Source of the DNA: Holacanthus passer
Lineage: Eukaryota; Chordata; Actinopteri; Pomacanthidae
NCBI GenBank assembly: GCA_025331565.1
Contig: JAFREQ010000045.1
Coordinates: 1,798,001 to 1,862,000, forward strand
DNA length: 64,000 nucleotides
Direction of reading: 5' to 3'
How positions within the stretch are numbered: the first letter of the stretch is position 1; each line of letters starts with the position of its first letter. The position numbers and the translations under genes were made by a program. The notes below the pieces were generated by a model. The model worked only from the letters and a program-made list of their open reading frames with translations. It was not told where the DNA came from and made no database searches. Below, piece by piece: positions 45,401 through 55,941 of this stretch.

Positions 45401-46595
45401 ACTCATGCTGTGAGTTGAATGATGTTGGTGCCTGTTCATGAGCAGCAGACAGACCTCTTGGTTTATTTCGCTCCCCGACAGCACGGTGACTCATTCCCTG
45501 CACGGTCCAGCGGGGGATTCGGTCTGCTGCGAGCCCTCTGCGCTAGATTCGGGTTGGGTGTCGAAGCCTCTTCGGAAAGGCCGATTACATCTGACACCTC
45601 GTCCTCCTTACAGTCTCCCAAATTTTACCCGCCTGGCCTAACGCTCACAGCTGCTCGAGCTGACGGGGCCATTTCTGTGGTGACCTCACATCTGTATCTC
45701 TCTGTCTGCGCCGGGGCCCGAGGCGGGCGGCGCTACCCGGGCGCATGAGGTCACTCGCATGCAGAAGTCTCCAGATTTTCTTTTGGTGGTTACAAATCTG
45801 ATTTGACAGAGGATGACAAAATATTGTAGATGTACGCAGTGGTGGAAAGTAACTAAGTACATTCATTCATGTACTGTACTTGAAGAACTTGTCTGTACTT
45901 GAGTATTTCCATTTTATGCTGCTTTATACTTGACCACATTTCAAGTGTAGTATTATACTTTTCTTCTTATTGTACTCTAATTGTTAGTTGCAGCCCTACT
46001 AGCTCCACCTCGACCAGCTACAACAGTGAAATGCTGTTACACATTCATGCATCAGTATCAACAATTAATTAATGTTATATATAGTATTTTTATAGTATTT
46101 TCCAAATGAGTACTTTTACTTTTTGAAAAGTACATTAGGTAGGATTTTGAATCCAGAACTTTCACTTGTAATAGAATATTTTTACACATTAAGATGATTT
46201 TAATTAACTTACTTTGAGAAGTATGGTGTTCTAAAAACCAATCTCTGAAATCTTTAATGTTTATTATATCCTTAGCCTCATGTTTGGCATCTGGGTAAAA
46301 TGCATAATATCCTCCATACACTTTTTCTTAGACACTAAGACTAAGTCGTCCATGCTGGCATTTCACTGGCGTGCGGTGACATAACTGTCCCCCGCCCCCT
46401 CCTACTCAGCGATCTCGAGAAACCACATCGGACGATTTATAGATAGAAGCGATCAGCCAACCCTACCTGGGCGTACAGGAGGATGTGGTGCAGCCGCTGA
46501 TGTCTTTTTTTTTTTCTTCTCTCACCTGCAGGTACACAACCAAGCATCTGAATGATGAATCAACCAACAAGACTATCAAGAGCATGCTGCAGTAG
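33332..46595 (+). CDS. cyrib: CYRI-B (Fam49b), Rac1-binding regulator of WAVE, complete CDS in 10 exons
   Basis: Spliced CDS: 33332-33404, 34516-34637, 35589-35694, 39589-39728, 41253-41330, 44637-44753, 44838-44917, 44998-45124, 45198-45268, 46532-46595; all phases agree, 325 residues plus TAG (human 324). It begins [15 protein letters not shown], with Gly2 in a myristoylation context, and is a single CYRIA/CYRIB (DUF1394) alpha-helical domain resembling part of CYFIP. The Rac1-binding Arg pair of YYRR lies at 161-162 (160-161 in human). Paralogue-specific residues ([48 protein letters not shown]) favour CYRIB over CYRIA. Known role: binds active Rac1 and limits SCAR/WAVE-driven actin branching at the cell edge; also tied to macropinocytosis and pathogen entry control. 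It follows asap1 on the same strand, as in human 8q24. Oddity: one extra residue in exon 4 of the coding series ([11 protein letters not shown]). Confidence 0.96.
33405..34515 (+). other. cyrib: cyrib intron
   Basis: Noncoding. About 34318-34400 (GAGATTATTTCAGCGAGC, ATTTACATAATTGAAAG) is non-repetitive and could be a conserved element; nothing else is recognised. Confidence 0.6.
34516..34637 (+). CDS. cyrib: cyrib exon, residues 25-65
   Basis: 122 bp, acceptor CTCTGCAG, donor GAG/GTACAG. It encodes [20 protein letters not shown] and then [21 protein letters not shown]. Confidence 0.95.
34638..35588 (+). other. cyrib: cyrib intron
   Basis: AT-rich noncoding sequence; an open frame of 133 codons (34967-35368) has no family motif and is not supported. 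Confidence 0.6.
35589..35694 (+). CDS. cyrib: cyrib exon, residues 66-100
   Basis: 106 bp, acceptor ATTTCCAG, donor TTAG/GTAAGT. It encodes [20 protein letters not shown] and then [15 protein letters not shown]. Confidence 0.95.
36545..37115 (+). repeat. Diverged tandem duplication
   Basis: GCTGATTTCTCCTGCTCCAG, GCTGCTACAGTAGTTCT and GTGACTTAAAATTTAACTT (36550-36630) recur as ACAGATTTCTCCAGCTCAAA, CTGCTACAGTACTTCTTAA and GTGACTTAAATTCAAC (36880-36950). The period is about 330 bp; in a cyrib intron. Confidence 0.5.
38758..39235 (+). repeat. ATTAATC-family repeat copy with a related segment
   Basis: GGCTGCAACTAATGATCATT, TTGATTATTTTTCC, ATAAAATGGC, CTCACATTTGAGAGACTGGA and TTTTCACTTGA follow family order (38758-39045). 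39110-39235 matches the 32.2-kb copy (AACTTTTGGTTTTGGACAAA). It lies in a cyrib intron. Confidence 0.6.
39589..39728 (+). CDS. cyrib: cyrib exon, residues 101-147
   Basis: 140 bp, acceptor CCTCACAG, donor AAA/GTACGA. It encodes [20 protein letters not shown] and then [19 protein letters not shown] to DELK. It is one codon longer than human in the DDTT stretch. Confidence 0.95.
39729..41252 (+). other. cyrib: cyrib intron
   Basis: Noncoding. A G-run at about 40391-40402 and a CT microsatellite near the 3' end; otherwise nothing recognised. Confidence 0.6.
41177..41216 (+). repeat. (CT)n microsatellite before a cyrib acceptor
   Basis: CT-rich run about 40 bp upstream of the acceptor of the YYRR exon; it may act as part of its pyrimidine tract. 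Confidence 0.8.
41253..41330 (+). CDS. cyrib: cyrib exon with the Rac1-binding YYRR motif
   Basis: 78 bp, phase 0, acceptor TTTTTTGCAG, donor CCG/GTGAGC. It encodes [20 protein letters not shown] and then RINNVP. The Arg pair needed for Rac1 binding in human CYRI-B is present. Confidence 0.95.
41403..41850 (+). repeat. CTATAATCAATATTTTTATA-family repeat, copy 1
   Basis: GGCTATAATCAATATTTTTA, GTGAACATAGTGGAACATTT, AAAAAGAGCCAGATATTTGG, GAGACCAAAAACTGAGCTAA and ATAATGTTGCTCCATAAATG. It is present again at 47.6 kb. In a cyrib intron. Confidence 0.65.
42882..42935 (+). repeat. CTATAATCAATATT-family repeat, short 5' fragment
   Basis: AAAGCGACTATAATCAATAT then TTTTATTGACAATAGA matches the start of the copy at 41.4 kb. 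Confidence 0.5.
44637..44753 (+). CDS. cyrib: cyrib exon, residues 174-212
   Basis: 117 bp, phase 0, acceptor ATCTTCAG, donor GAG/GTAAGA. It encodes [20 protein letters not shown] and then [19 protein letters not shown]. Confidence 0.95.
44838..44917 (+). CDS. cyrib: cyrib exon, residues 213-238
   Basis: 80 bp, acceptor CCTTACAG, donor CACC/GTGAGT. It encodes [20 protein letters not shown] and then KVMLET, with Pro239 split. Confidence 0.95.
44998..45124 (+). CDS. cyrib: cyrib exon, residues 240-281
   Basis: 127 bp, acceptor CCTTTCAG, donor GAT/GTGAGT. It encodes [20 protein letters not shown] and then [20 protein letters not shown] and ID. Confidence 0.95.
45198..45268 (+). CDS. cyrib: cyrib exon, residues 282-304
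   Basis: 71 bp, acceptor CCCGCAG, donor TCAG/GTGAGC. It encodes [20 protein letters not shown] and then NAL, with Arg305 split. Confidence 0.95.
45269..46531 (+). other. cyrib: cyrib last intron
   Basis: Noncoding. A GC-richer part (45480-45760) is followed by the AAGTAC-family repeat (45835-46200). Confidence 0.6.
45835..46200 (+). repeat. AAGTAC-rich dispersed repeat, copy 2
   Basis: CAGTGGTGGAAAGTAACTAA, GTACTGTACTTGAAG, TTGAGTATTTCCATTTTATG, TTTTACTTTTTGAAAAGTAC. This is the very common fish repeat beginning GTGGTGGAAAGTAACTAAG; it lies in the last cyrib intron. Confidence 0.75.
46532..46595 (+). CDS. cyrib: cyrib last coding exon
   Basis: Acceptor CACCTGCAG. It encodes [20 protein letters not shown] then TAG, the conserved CYRI C-terminus. 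Confidence 0.95.
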
Positions 46596-47275
46596 GACTG
46601 AGCTGCTGCTGGAACTGCTTGCCTCACACCCTGCTGGGGGGAGACGCCACTCTCCTGACTGATGTCGGTGCACAGAATGTCTCGTTTTGTTTTTTTGTTT
46701 ATTTTTTATTTTATAATGGAAAAAGAGCTACAGCTCCGCCCTCTTTTATAATGCAAAATGCTACTGCCATTACGAACGTCTTTTTCTGTGCCAAAAAGAT
46801 GTTGCTGAGATGTAATGTTTTCGATGAAAGGCCATGCGACAGTGGCAGCTAATGAAAGCATTGTGGATCCTCTGGTGTTTTTAAACATGTCTTCTTTTTC
46901 CCTATATAAGGGACGGGAGTGCTTTGACTTGAAAATTTAAAAGAGAGAGATATATAGAGAAGTATATATTATTTTTGTTTGATTCGTTATTTAATATTAC
47001 ATCTTCTGCATGATGAAAATGATGTCTTTTCCTTCTATTTAAAACAAACTAATGGTTCAGTTTAATTTGTCTGCTCTATTGTGCATTATTAAATGTTTTG
47101 TTATTGAAATGGTACTTGTCGAAATGAGATTTAAGAGTACTGTTTTTATATTTTTTATAGGTTTTTAATTTGTGCATATGTCTTTTTTTTTTTCATAGTT
47201 GTGTTGTATTTTTCATTTGAAAACTTTAAACTGTGATGTGTGCAAAATCAAATTAAAATTGGGAGTCTGTACTGT
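46596..47275 (+). other. cyrib: cyrib 3' untranslated region
   Basis: AT-rich noncoding sequence after the stop with ATTAAA poly(A) signals at 47088-47093 and 47252-47257. No AATAAA is seen in this stretch, so the end is approximate. Confidence 0.5.
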
Positions 47276-47559
47276 AAATGGACAGTATGTTGTGGCTAGA
47301 GAAATTAAAAGGAGAACTCTTGTTTTCTACAAACACGCCTTGTCAGGTTTAATCTGTTATCTCGTATCGTCGTCTGCGGACGGCTGAGAGGAAATCTTGT
47401 TGCAAAAGGGTTTTTTTTTTCTCATGTGAAAAAGACTGAGATACATTCTCATGCTCAACCAGCAGACAGGCAGTGAGGAAGAACGTGTTAGATCTCGAAG
47501 TCGGATAAAACACACACAATGACACAGAGGCAGTTTATTTTCTTTGAAATCAGCTCAGC

Positions 47560-47990
47560 TACTCGGAACAGTTTGAAAATACACTCGCTCATAGTGATGA
47601 ACCTACAGAGAATCATCACCTGGATCTGCAGCTTTCTTTGGCTTCATGGAGCGAGTTTCAGCTCAGTGTTTCGCTGTACGTTTTTGTTCACTTTCTCTGG
47701 TCACATAGTGTCAAGACAAACAGAGACTCGCTCAGGGAGTTGGTGAAGACCAAAATCAGAGATATTGGAGAGTAAATATTGGACTGATATTTGCCAAAAA
47801 ACACAACTGAAAATGAATAATGTTGCTCCGTAACTGCTGGATGTGTAAATAACCGTTTACTAACAAGTTCACCACATCAACTTTAAAGGTTTTCAACTCA
47901 AAAGTAAAAACAACAAGTAGTTTTACAAGTATTTCATGGCTGGAACCAAGAAATAGTCCAGCATGTAACATAAATCATAAATTGTTTTTA
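47560..47990 (+). repeat. CTATAATCAATATT-family repeat, copy 2
   Basis: It shares CTGCAGCTTTCTTTGG, AGACAAACAGAGACTCGCTC, GAGTTGGTGAAGACCAAAA, CAGAGATATTGGAGAGTAAA and AATAATGTTGCTCCGTAACT with the 41.4-kb copy. Downstream of cyrib. Confidence 0.6.
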
Positions 47991-49137
47991 TTTTACATGT
48001 TGGTTTTTCTATGGATTAAACAATGAGTGTCCATAACGGTTTAGATGTGCTCGCTGTAGCTGTGTATTTACTGACATGAGCGTGGTGTCAATCTTCTTAT
48101 CTGCTGCTCGGTCAGAAAGCGAATAAGTGTATTTTCTTAAACGTGGAACTGTTCCATTAAGAAGTAATGAGTCAACATTTACAAAGTAGATTAGATCCAG
48201 TTTTATGAAAGATAAGCTGAAAATATACAAGGAAGATTGGAAGAAGACAAGTAAAGTTTTTCCGCTCAGAAAAAGCAAAATATCCATTTATGCATTTGTC
48301 ATTGTTGCATATTCCCTGAATGAGCTTTTGCCTTTTGTGAACACTCTTTCCACCATAGTTAATGGCTCATTAAGAAACATAATTGTATGATGTCAATGAC
48401 AAGTGGTCGTCTCCCTTTCATGAAAAAAAAAAAAGCTTTTCTGGATCCATTATTCCTTCTTTCCACATTTTCTCCTTTTACTCTCCTTTTTAAAAAAGAC
48501 CAACAGAAACCTGCTTTCAATTCATTTTCAGCCCACTAACCTTTCTCCTTTCTCTCCTCTTTTCACTGGTGCTTTAGTGTGGGAAGGGGGCTACTCTTGG
48601 GTGGGCACTGCAGCACTATCAGCAGTGCGTTGGAGAACTTCTCAGGGTCAAAGAGAGCGAGGCAGCAGAGTGTGGATGGGTGTGTCCTCTGCAGCATCAC
48701 TGCACTAACAGACACGGTGGAAGGAAGGAAGCAGGAGGGAGGAAATAAAGTGGTTTAGTCTTGGGTGGGTTTTAAAGTCCTTCAGGGGGCGAGTGGTAAA
48801 AAAATGCTGCCCCATGGCTCGTGTTGCAGTTTAAATGAATGAATGCAGCTGAAATGTGGCTGCAGAGCCCTGAACACTCACAGAAAAGCTGCCCGTTCGT
48901 CACTGTGATGACTTCTCAGTGGGCAGAGACAACCTTGTCCTGATCTCCCACGGTGACCCTCGATGCAGAAGCTCTCACTCATCCTGCATCATCAGCTGAG
49001 ACGGCAGCTCTGATATCCAGATGGATGAACCCTGTCTCAGGTAGATGGTGGCGTTTAGATTCATCACACCTGAGAATGATGACAGCTGTGATGTTTGAAG
49101 GCGTGGCTGCAGCGAAAAAATAAAATTAAGAACACTG

Positions 49138-49465
49138 TGATCAAAGGTGGAAAGTGTATTTACTCCTTTGAGGTACATTTCAGGGAAATACTGCACTACA
49201 TTTGTCTGACAGCTTTAGTTACTGTAAAGATCAAGATTATATATTAAAATATCCAAGAGTGTAAAAAGCAGTCAAAATGAATAATACATACTACATAATA
49301 GTAATAATCCAATAATACAGTGTCACACTGACTGAGGTAATTTTGCTGCCTAATGAGTACTTTTACTTTTGATGCTTTAAATGCATGATGATGCTTCTGT
49401 GCTTCTGCTTCATTAAGATTTTAAATGCAAGACTTACTTGTAGTAGAGTAAATTTACTAAATGAG
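49138..49465 (+). repeat. AAGTAC-rich dispersed repeat, copy 3
   Basis: GATCAAAGGTGGAAAGTGTA, TTTGTCTGACAGCTTTAGTT, AATGAGTACTTTTACTTTTG, CTTACTTGTAGTAGAGTAAA. Intergenic, same family as copy 2. Confidence 0.7.
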
Positions 49466-52109
49466 GTGGAAAATCACACTTAATTTTCACATCGTGATTT
49501 GCGACAAATGTTTTTAAAAACTGATGTTAGATATTAGAACTGAGGATGGGGCTTAAATCAAATACCTTTCTGACAAATGTTTTTCTTTTTTTCTGAATAA
49601 AGCATATAATAAAGAAAAAGAGAAAAATAACTTATGTAAAGTTCTCAGACTCATGATGTGAACCAGACATACAATATTTTAACAGACATGAACTGAGACA
49701 TTAATGCAGATTTTGTTTTGTATCTTATGCTGACAGTTGTATTTATGTGAGACTGAGTGCATATATATAATTCATTTTAATTATTTAATTTCCGCCACTT
49801 CTATCTCTTGGGACGTTATACTGTATGTCTGTCTAATGCTGGTGTGGATGCACGATGTGAAGAAGGTGGACACACTCATTGTCTTTGTGATACTGACCTT
49901 GAATTTCTGGACTACCTGTGTTTTTCCTTCAAAATCATGGATGAGAGACATTTTTTATACGACTTGCTGGATGTCGTTCTACCACAATTCCCATTTACTT
50001 TGCTCTTAAATTATGTATCAGCACTTTGACAATCTTGGACAAGACGTGTCTTCCGAGCAGGAATTAGACACCTCCGCACTCAATTACAAAACCCCAACGG
50101 ACTCACACTCTTCTGTACATTATTCATTTGGAGTTATCTGCAGGAAGCATGCACGGTGCATCCGTTTATCATTTCATTCTGAGGTCTCCCAGCATGCACT
50201 GGGGCAACGTAAATAAGCCTCATGTTATATGTGTGTTCCTGCATTATTATTACTGGTGTTATTTTGTTCTACATTGTCTCCACAATGTTTCCACTGTTTC
50301 CGCACTAAGATAGTTTGTATATGTAATTCATTATGAGTGACTGTGGTTAGACCGAGTGATCTTGTGTTCACGATTAAGCAGAGATTTAATTGCATGGCCA
50401 AATTTCAATTAACTGTGTTTGCACAAAATCATTTACCTGTAATTAATAAGCATATTCCATTTTAAAACAAGGCATTGATTTAATCCATGATGCATTTACA
50501 AATCACAACTGGTACAATCATGTCTTTCTTTTTAAGGATGGTTCTTTTTTTTTAAGGCGACTATTTTACTTTGTGCATTTTATCATTTACAGGTGTTTAA
50601 CTCTTTGATGTGAAAATTACTTTCATAGATACATTACATTTCTGAAGGATCCTTTATCCATCTTTAAAGAACTGAAAAATTCAGACTTATATTAAATCAC
50701 CAACAATCAAATCAAGTTAATTCAGTTATCCACATATGAAGAACAGCTCTGTAGTGTAATAAAGTCAAATACTCATTAATGGTAAACTTTAAGGTAGCTA
50801 TAAAACCTGGAGCTGGCTTCATCTTCAGTGTTTTCTGGTCAGATCTTATATGAAGTCTCTCATGTCCATCATCAGTCTAAAACAAGGCCATGCTGGGTAA
50901 TTTCTCACACGTTGATCTCCATTGATAAAGAAAGTGTCACAACTTTGGTGTTACTCGAGCAAACCAATTTCACCTCCACACATGGGCCCCTGGCAGAGGA
51001 ACATAAGAGCCGCAGGACATCCAGGCGTCAGAGGAAGTGAATTACGATGCCGGTCACACCTCGCAGAAAACATGTCACGACCCCGGTCTCTCAGACGGCT
51101 GTAGGACAGTTGTCACCATGCGGTTTACTCTGTCACAGCTCGGCCAGAAAGGAGCTGATGTCGTGGAACATGGTTTATGATGACTGGAGGTGCGACACGA
51201 AGAGTGAAAGGATATGAAGAGGTGAAAGGGACTTGAAGCATTTGTCTTTTTTGGAGGGAAAATCTGCCTCCTCTTATATAATGAGGCCTTTTTCTCACGT
51301 CGCTTGACAGTTTGACATTTGGACTATTACAGCGTGCGCCACAGTGAACTGGCACAACTGTCAGTTATTTCTGAGCAAAGAGTTTCTTCTTTTATTCCAG
51401 TGAAAACCCCAGAAGCCGGAGAACTGTGTTCTGTCCATAAACCACAAGGCCCTAACACATTGCTCATCTGTCTCTTGGGTGAGAGCAAGTTCACTTTTCC
51501 GAGAAAGACAACGGCTATCCTCTGAGACCACCCCTTCACACACTGTCGCAGATGCGGAGCCCCCCCAAAATCCCACTTCCTTCTGTACGTTGCTTTAATC
51601 GGGGGAGTCTTAGTTAATCAGTCGTGTCAAAACATTAACGGCTCATTGAGGATCACGTTTCATGCCAGCAAAACTGAACCAAGAGTGCTGTAATCTCTGT
51701 CCGTTGGGCAGATAGGACTATTTGCTTGGGCAAAGCATCTGAGCTTTATCAGGAACTAAGAGTCAGTGAAAGTATTGCTACACATGAGTGAGAGGGCACA
51801 AGCCAAGTTCCTCTAAAACACTGTCAAAGAAAGTGGACGTTTTACACCAAGAAATATGTCCTTTTTGTTTTAGTGAACTTGTGCCCACAAACATCCTTTA
51901 ACACATTGACAAACTGTCTTTCTATATTGAGATTCAGGAGGACAGCGTGTACAAAGTGAGATGTCATAATCCAAACACATGCCGCACAGAGGAACATCTG
52001 GTTTTTAAGTTACACAGCTTTGAATTAAATAGATAAATAAAACAAAGCAACACTTTTCTTTTCTTTGTGCAAATTAGTGCTGAAAGCGTAAATAGATTGA
52101 AATAGTTTG

Positions 52110-52380
52110 ATAAGAGCTGAAACAATTAGTTGATTAATCAATTAACTGTTTGACTGAGAAACTGCGGCATCTTCCAGTGAAAATGACCAATATTACTTAG
52201 TTTGATGAAGATTTGCTATTTTTCTGTCATAATAAACCGAATATCGTTCTGGTTTTGTACTATTAGTTGGACAAAAGAAGCAACTTCAATATGTGATATG
52301 TGATATAAGTATGTGGTAACTGTTTTACATTTTATGGACAATTAACCAAGAGAATAATTTGCAGTTAATTCATTCTTATA
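52110..52380 (+). repeat. ATTAATC-family repeat copy
   Basis: AGCTGAAACAATTAGTTGAT, TTAATCAATTAACTG, then GACAAAAGAAGCAAC and GACAATTAACCAAGAGAAT; same family, intergenic. It is followed by AATTACTTTATTAATCCCC, another fish dispersed-repeat phrase (52386-52420). Confidence 0.6.
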
Positions 52381-52621
52381 AGAAGAAGAATTACTTTATT
52401 AATCCCCTGTGGGAGTTGAGATGTGAGAGCTGCCACAGTCAGTCGCTCTGAGCAGTCTGGGGTTTGATGCATCTCTCCAGCTCCCAGTCCACAGTCTGTG
52501 CTGATCGGTCTGTGCTGGACCTGAACCGGTCATAACCTTGAGTCTCACCTCAATGTCCATTTAGTAGCAAATGAGCTGATTCTGTTATTTAGCCACGTTA
52601 GCTTTGTGCCTGTCTGTTGCT

Positions 52622-52865
52622 CCACCACTTTGGTCCAGACTGAAATATCTCGAAAACTACTTGATTGATTAACATGAACTTTGGTGCAAACATTAATGCT
52701 CTTCAGAGCATGAAGGCTGATGACTTTGGTGCTCCCCTGACCTGCCCTCTAGCGCCACCAGCAGGTTGAAAATTTCACGTTATCCGGTGCAATATCTCGA
52801 CATCAACTGGATGGATTGGCATGACGTTTGGTGCAAACATTCACGTCCATGTCAGGATGAACAGG
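52622..52865 (+). repeat. TTTGGTCCAGACTGAAAT-family repeat, copy 3 (two half-units)
   Basis: CTTTGGTCCAGACTGAAATA, TCTAGCGCCACCAGCAGGTT, then a second half-unit AATATCTCGACATCAACTGG with GGATTGGCATGACGTTTGG. The half-units are about 45-60% alike, a dimeric design. Confidence 0.65.
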
Positions 52866-53689
52866 ATGAACTACAGTCACTTTGTTGACATTTAGTGCCA
52901 AAATACCTGCAAAGCTAATGAAATTTCCCATCAGCCTCAGTTGTACCTTGTGTGTGGTGCACTATCAAATTATAAACCTTATAACTGAATTTATTAATGT
53001 TGTTAATGGCCAGTTTGACCGGGAGGATGGTGACAGTTACAGTAACTGTAGTGTTGCATCCATATAATTGATGATGATACAGTGTGGACTGTTTATATCT
53101 CACACACATGTTCATGCTTCACACCTTTGTCAGAAGATGCTGTGAGTGTGTGAGATGCATCCTCAGGAGTTGTCATTTCCTTGTCAACGGTGGAAATGAT
53201 GTCGTACACGTTGAGCGTCGCCGACCTCCCCCTGCAGGTCACCACACCAGCCGTTCACACTGGGCTGCAGTGCAAACAACAGCTTGTCAGGATGCTGCGG
53301 CACGCCACAGAGATTTAGGCCAAAGATGACGGCAGCTTTTACTCTTCTGAAGTCAATCGTGAAGCTTTACTTTTATACTTAAACAAACACACAATGGTTC
53401 ACATTCTGCTGAAACTTCAAAATCAAAATAAATATTTGACAAAATAATCACATAATAATCTAACACACGGTTCATACTAGTTTTTGACCACAAGTCTTCA
53501 TCAGTGGAATTTGTGGATAAACGCTCTCGAAAGAGCAATTAAGTGGACCTTTCTAAAATTAGTATGTCAAACTACTATTTCCAAGGTCACAATAAACTTT
53601 CATGCACAAAAAATATATTGGGCATGAAAGTTTCTAATAAGGTAGAAAGGGGTTTTGTAAAGTGCGGCTGATGTAAATGAAAAATAAGT

Positions 53690-54320
53690 ATTTTATTAAT
53701 TATTTTTAGATCAGTAACAAACCATCAACTGTTTGGATGTGAAACACTTAATTGAACATGAATTAATTTATCAGGAAGACGTCTGGATAAAAATCATTTT
53801 ACTGGCAACTTGTTAATGATTTAGAGAATGAAAAAGATAAAGTAAGTTATGGTTGATAAACACCAGCCAAATGGAAAATCATGGCAGTTGTTATTAATGG
53901 TTTATTACAGGTGAGTAAAGCATTAATAATGATTTACCAACCATGAATACAGCCATTAGTTATACTGTTATAAAGCATAATCAAAATATCTTTATTTTAT
54001 ACTTTTGGAGCGACGTTTCCCAATTTATTACAAAATTTGTAAAGCTTTAATAAATAAATTATTTATTTATCAATGACAAAATTATTTACAACTTATAAAC
54101 CACTTTTAATGTGTGTATTTTTAGAGGCAGGGCTTATAACTAAAATATTATTTTGTCATTCATAAATGTAGACAGTAGTTTCCAATTGACAGTATTAATT
54201 ATTGAGTAACCATTAATAGTTTCATTTAATTACAGCTTTGTAAATCATGGCTCATTAAAATGTAGTAATGAAAAATCATCAGGCCACGACAGATTTTTCC
54301 AACAATAAAGTGTTAAAGTG
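53690..54320 (+). repeat. AT-rich dispersed repeat with ATTAATGGTTTATTA words
   Basis: Repeated words GTTATTAATGGTTTATTAC, AGCATTAATAATGATTTACC, GTTATAAAGCATAATC, AGCTTTAATAAATAAATT and CATTAATAGTTTCATTT. Its layout resembles a widespread fish repeat built of such words; intergenic. Confidence 0.5.
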
Positions 54321-55009
54321 GTATCAATCGGGTCTTTTACAAATATTGACAGATGGGTTTTTTTTTTCCAATTCATTATAATCTATGATATATTTATATT
54401 TCAGTAACCATCAGTAACCTTTGTAATTCAAACATGATACTGAACTACTGTCTGGCCATTGACACATTTTGACAGATGTTTTCCAGCCACAATAGAAAAT
54501 ATTCAGATTCAAAACTAAGAATAACCTCAAAGCTTTTTCTTCAGATTAATGCCTGGCTTGGACATTGAGATTTTTTTTTGTCTGTGTATACAAAACTGTC
54601 ATGGCCACATTCACTTCCACTTACAGTTTTGATACACCCTGCCTATTGCAATTTCCTCCGACCGAGGTCCTGAAGGGAGTCGACCGTTTTCTGTCTCTCT
54701 GTAGGACCATAAATCATGACTCTGACTCCTGATGACTGTGCAACTGTGGTCGCAGTCTCCACAGTCGAGGTTTGTCTCCAGCCATCCTGTCACTGAGTAA
54801 TATCCGACTGAACGGCACAACATTCAAAGGAGAGGCCTGGCTGTGTGTGAAATCTGCTGGTGTGGTCTCACCAGGTTATTGGGTTTCAGTGGTCGTCCTG
54901 CGAAATGGTGAAATAGTTTCAGTTTTTTATTCTTGGTAACAGGAAGTATTGGGTATGACAGTGTGGAAATGTTTGAGACCCTCGTAACATTTACGAGGCT
55001 GGGGCCAGC

Positions 55010-55155
55010 AGACGATTAGCTTAGCTTAGCATAAAGACTGGGAACAGGGGGAAACAGCTAGCCTGGCTCTGCCCAAAGGAAAAGAAAATCAGCACCTGAA
55101 CCTGAATCAACACCTTTAAAGTTCACTAATATACACATTATATCTCATGATGAAT
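55010..55155 (+). repeat. TTAGCTTAGCATAAAGACTGG dispersed fish repeat
   Basis: TTAGCTTAGCTTAGCATAAA, GACTGGGAACAGGGGGAAAC, AGCTAGCCTGGCTCTG and ACCTTTAAAGTTCACTAATA are the classic ordered words of a widespread fish interspersed repeat. Confidence 0.75.
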
Positions 55156-55914
55156 AAAAGTGACAAGTTGAGGTTTTTTTTTTCACAAAACTCCTGACAA
55201 CCACAATTTGTACAATTTTTACAAATGAGATATAACATATTTATAACTGAGCTTTATATTTTGCAAAATGTGGAACTCTTCCTTTAAGCTCACATGTGAT
55301 TTGAGCTGCACTGTACTTCCCTATGATAGTCTGCATTATAAGACAACATGTTTATTTGTTGTCTTGTGCAATTGTTTATTATTTGTTTCCTGACATTCAC
55401 ACGATTTTGGAAATGTTTTGACGCTACAAGAAAATAAATATTAGATGAGCACAAGAATGCAGTCTTGACAGCTCATCGCGTCGAGATCACAGAATAATTA
55501 TTCATGTTGAGATAATAATATAAACTGTTTTCTGGTTTGCGATCTCAACAGGAAAAGAAAGCATCATTTACGTTGTGTTCACTGTAGAGCTGCGGTGTGT
55601 GTGCAGTGACACACCTGTCAATCACAACCTGTGTTTATGGCTGATATGTGTTTTAACAAATAGGAGAAATCAAATGTATTTTGGAAGCATTTTTTTCACA
55701 GTTTGTGTCTGTAACGTCTTTTCATATTTTGAAACAATCAATGAATTCTGTCTCACCATTATTGACCAGAATAATAGTAAAATTCATTGATTTGAAAATG
55801 TCAATCAAATCCAATAAATCACTTGAATCTTTGTAAAAACAACAGTGGTTTTGACTCTACAATGTTTCCCTCCAACGGCTGATGGCGTGCATTTATACCG
55901 AATTAAAAACCAGG

Positions 55915-55941
55915 CTGTGTGTGTGTGTGTGTGTGTGTGTT
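55915..55941 (+). repeat. (TG)n microsatellite
   Basis: Near-perfect TG run of about 27 bp in the intergenic region. Confidence 0.9.

Noticed and set aside
49737..50009. 90-codon hydrophobic open frame
   Set aside because: Membrane-like residues come from AT-rich composition; no family resemblance or start context.
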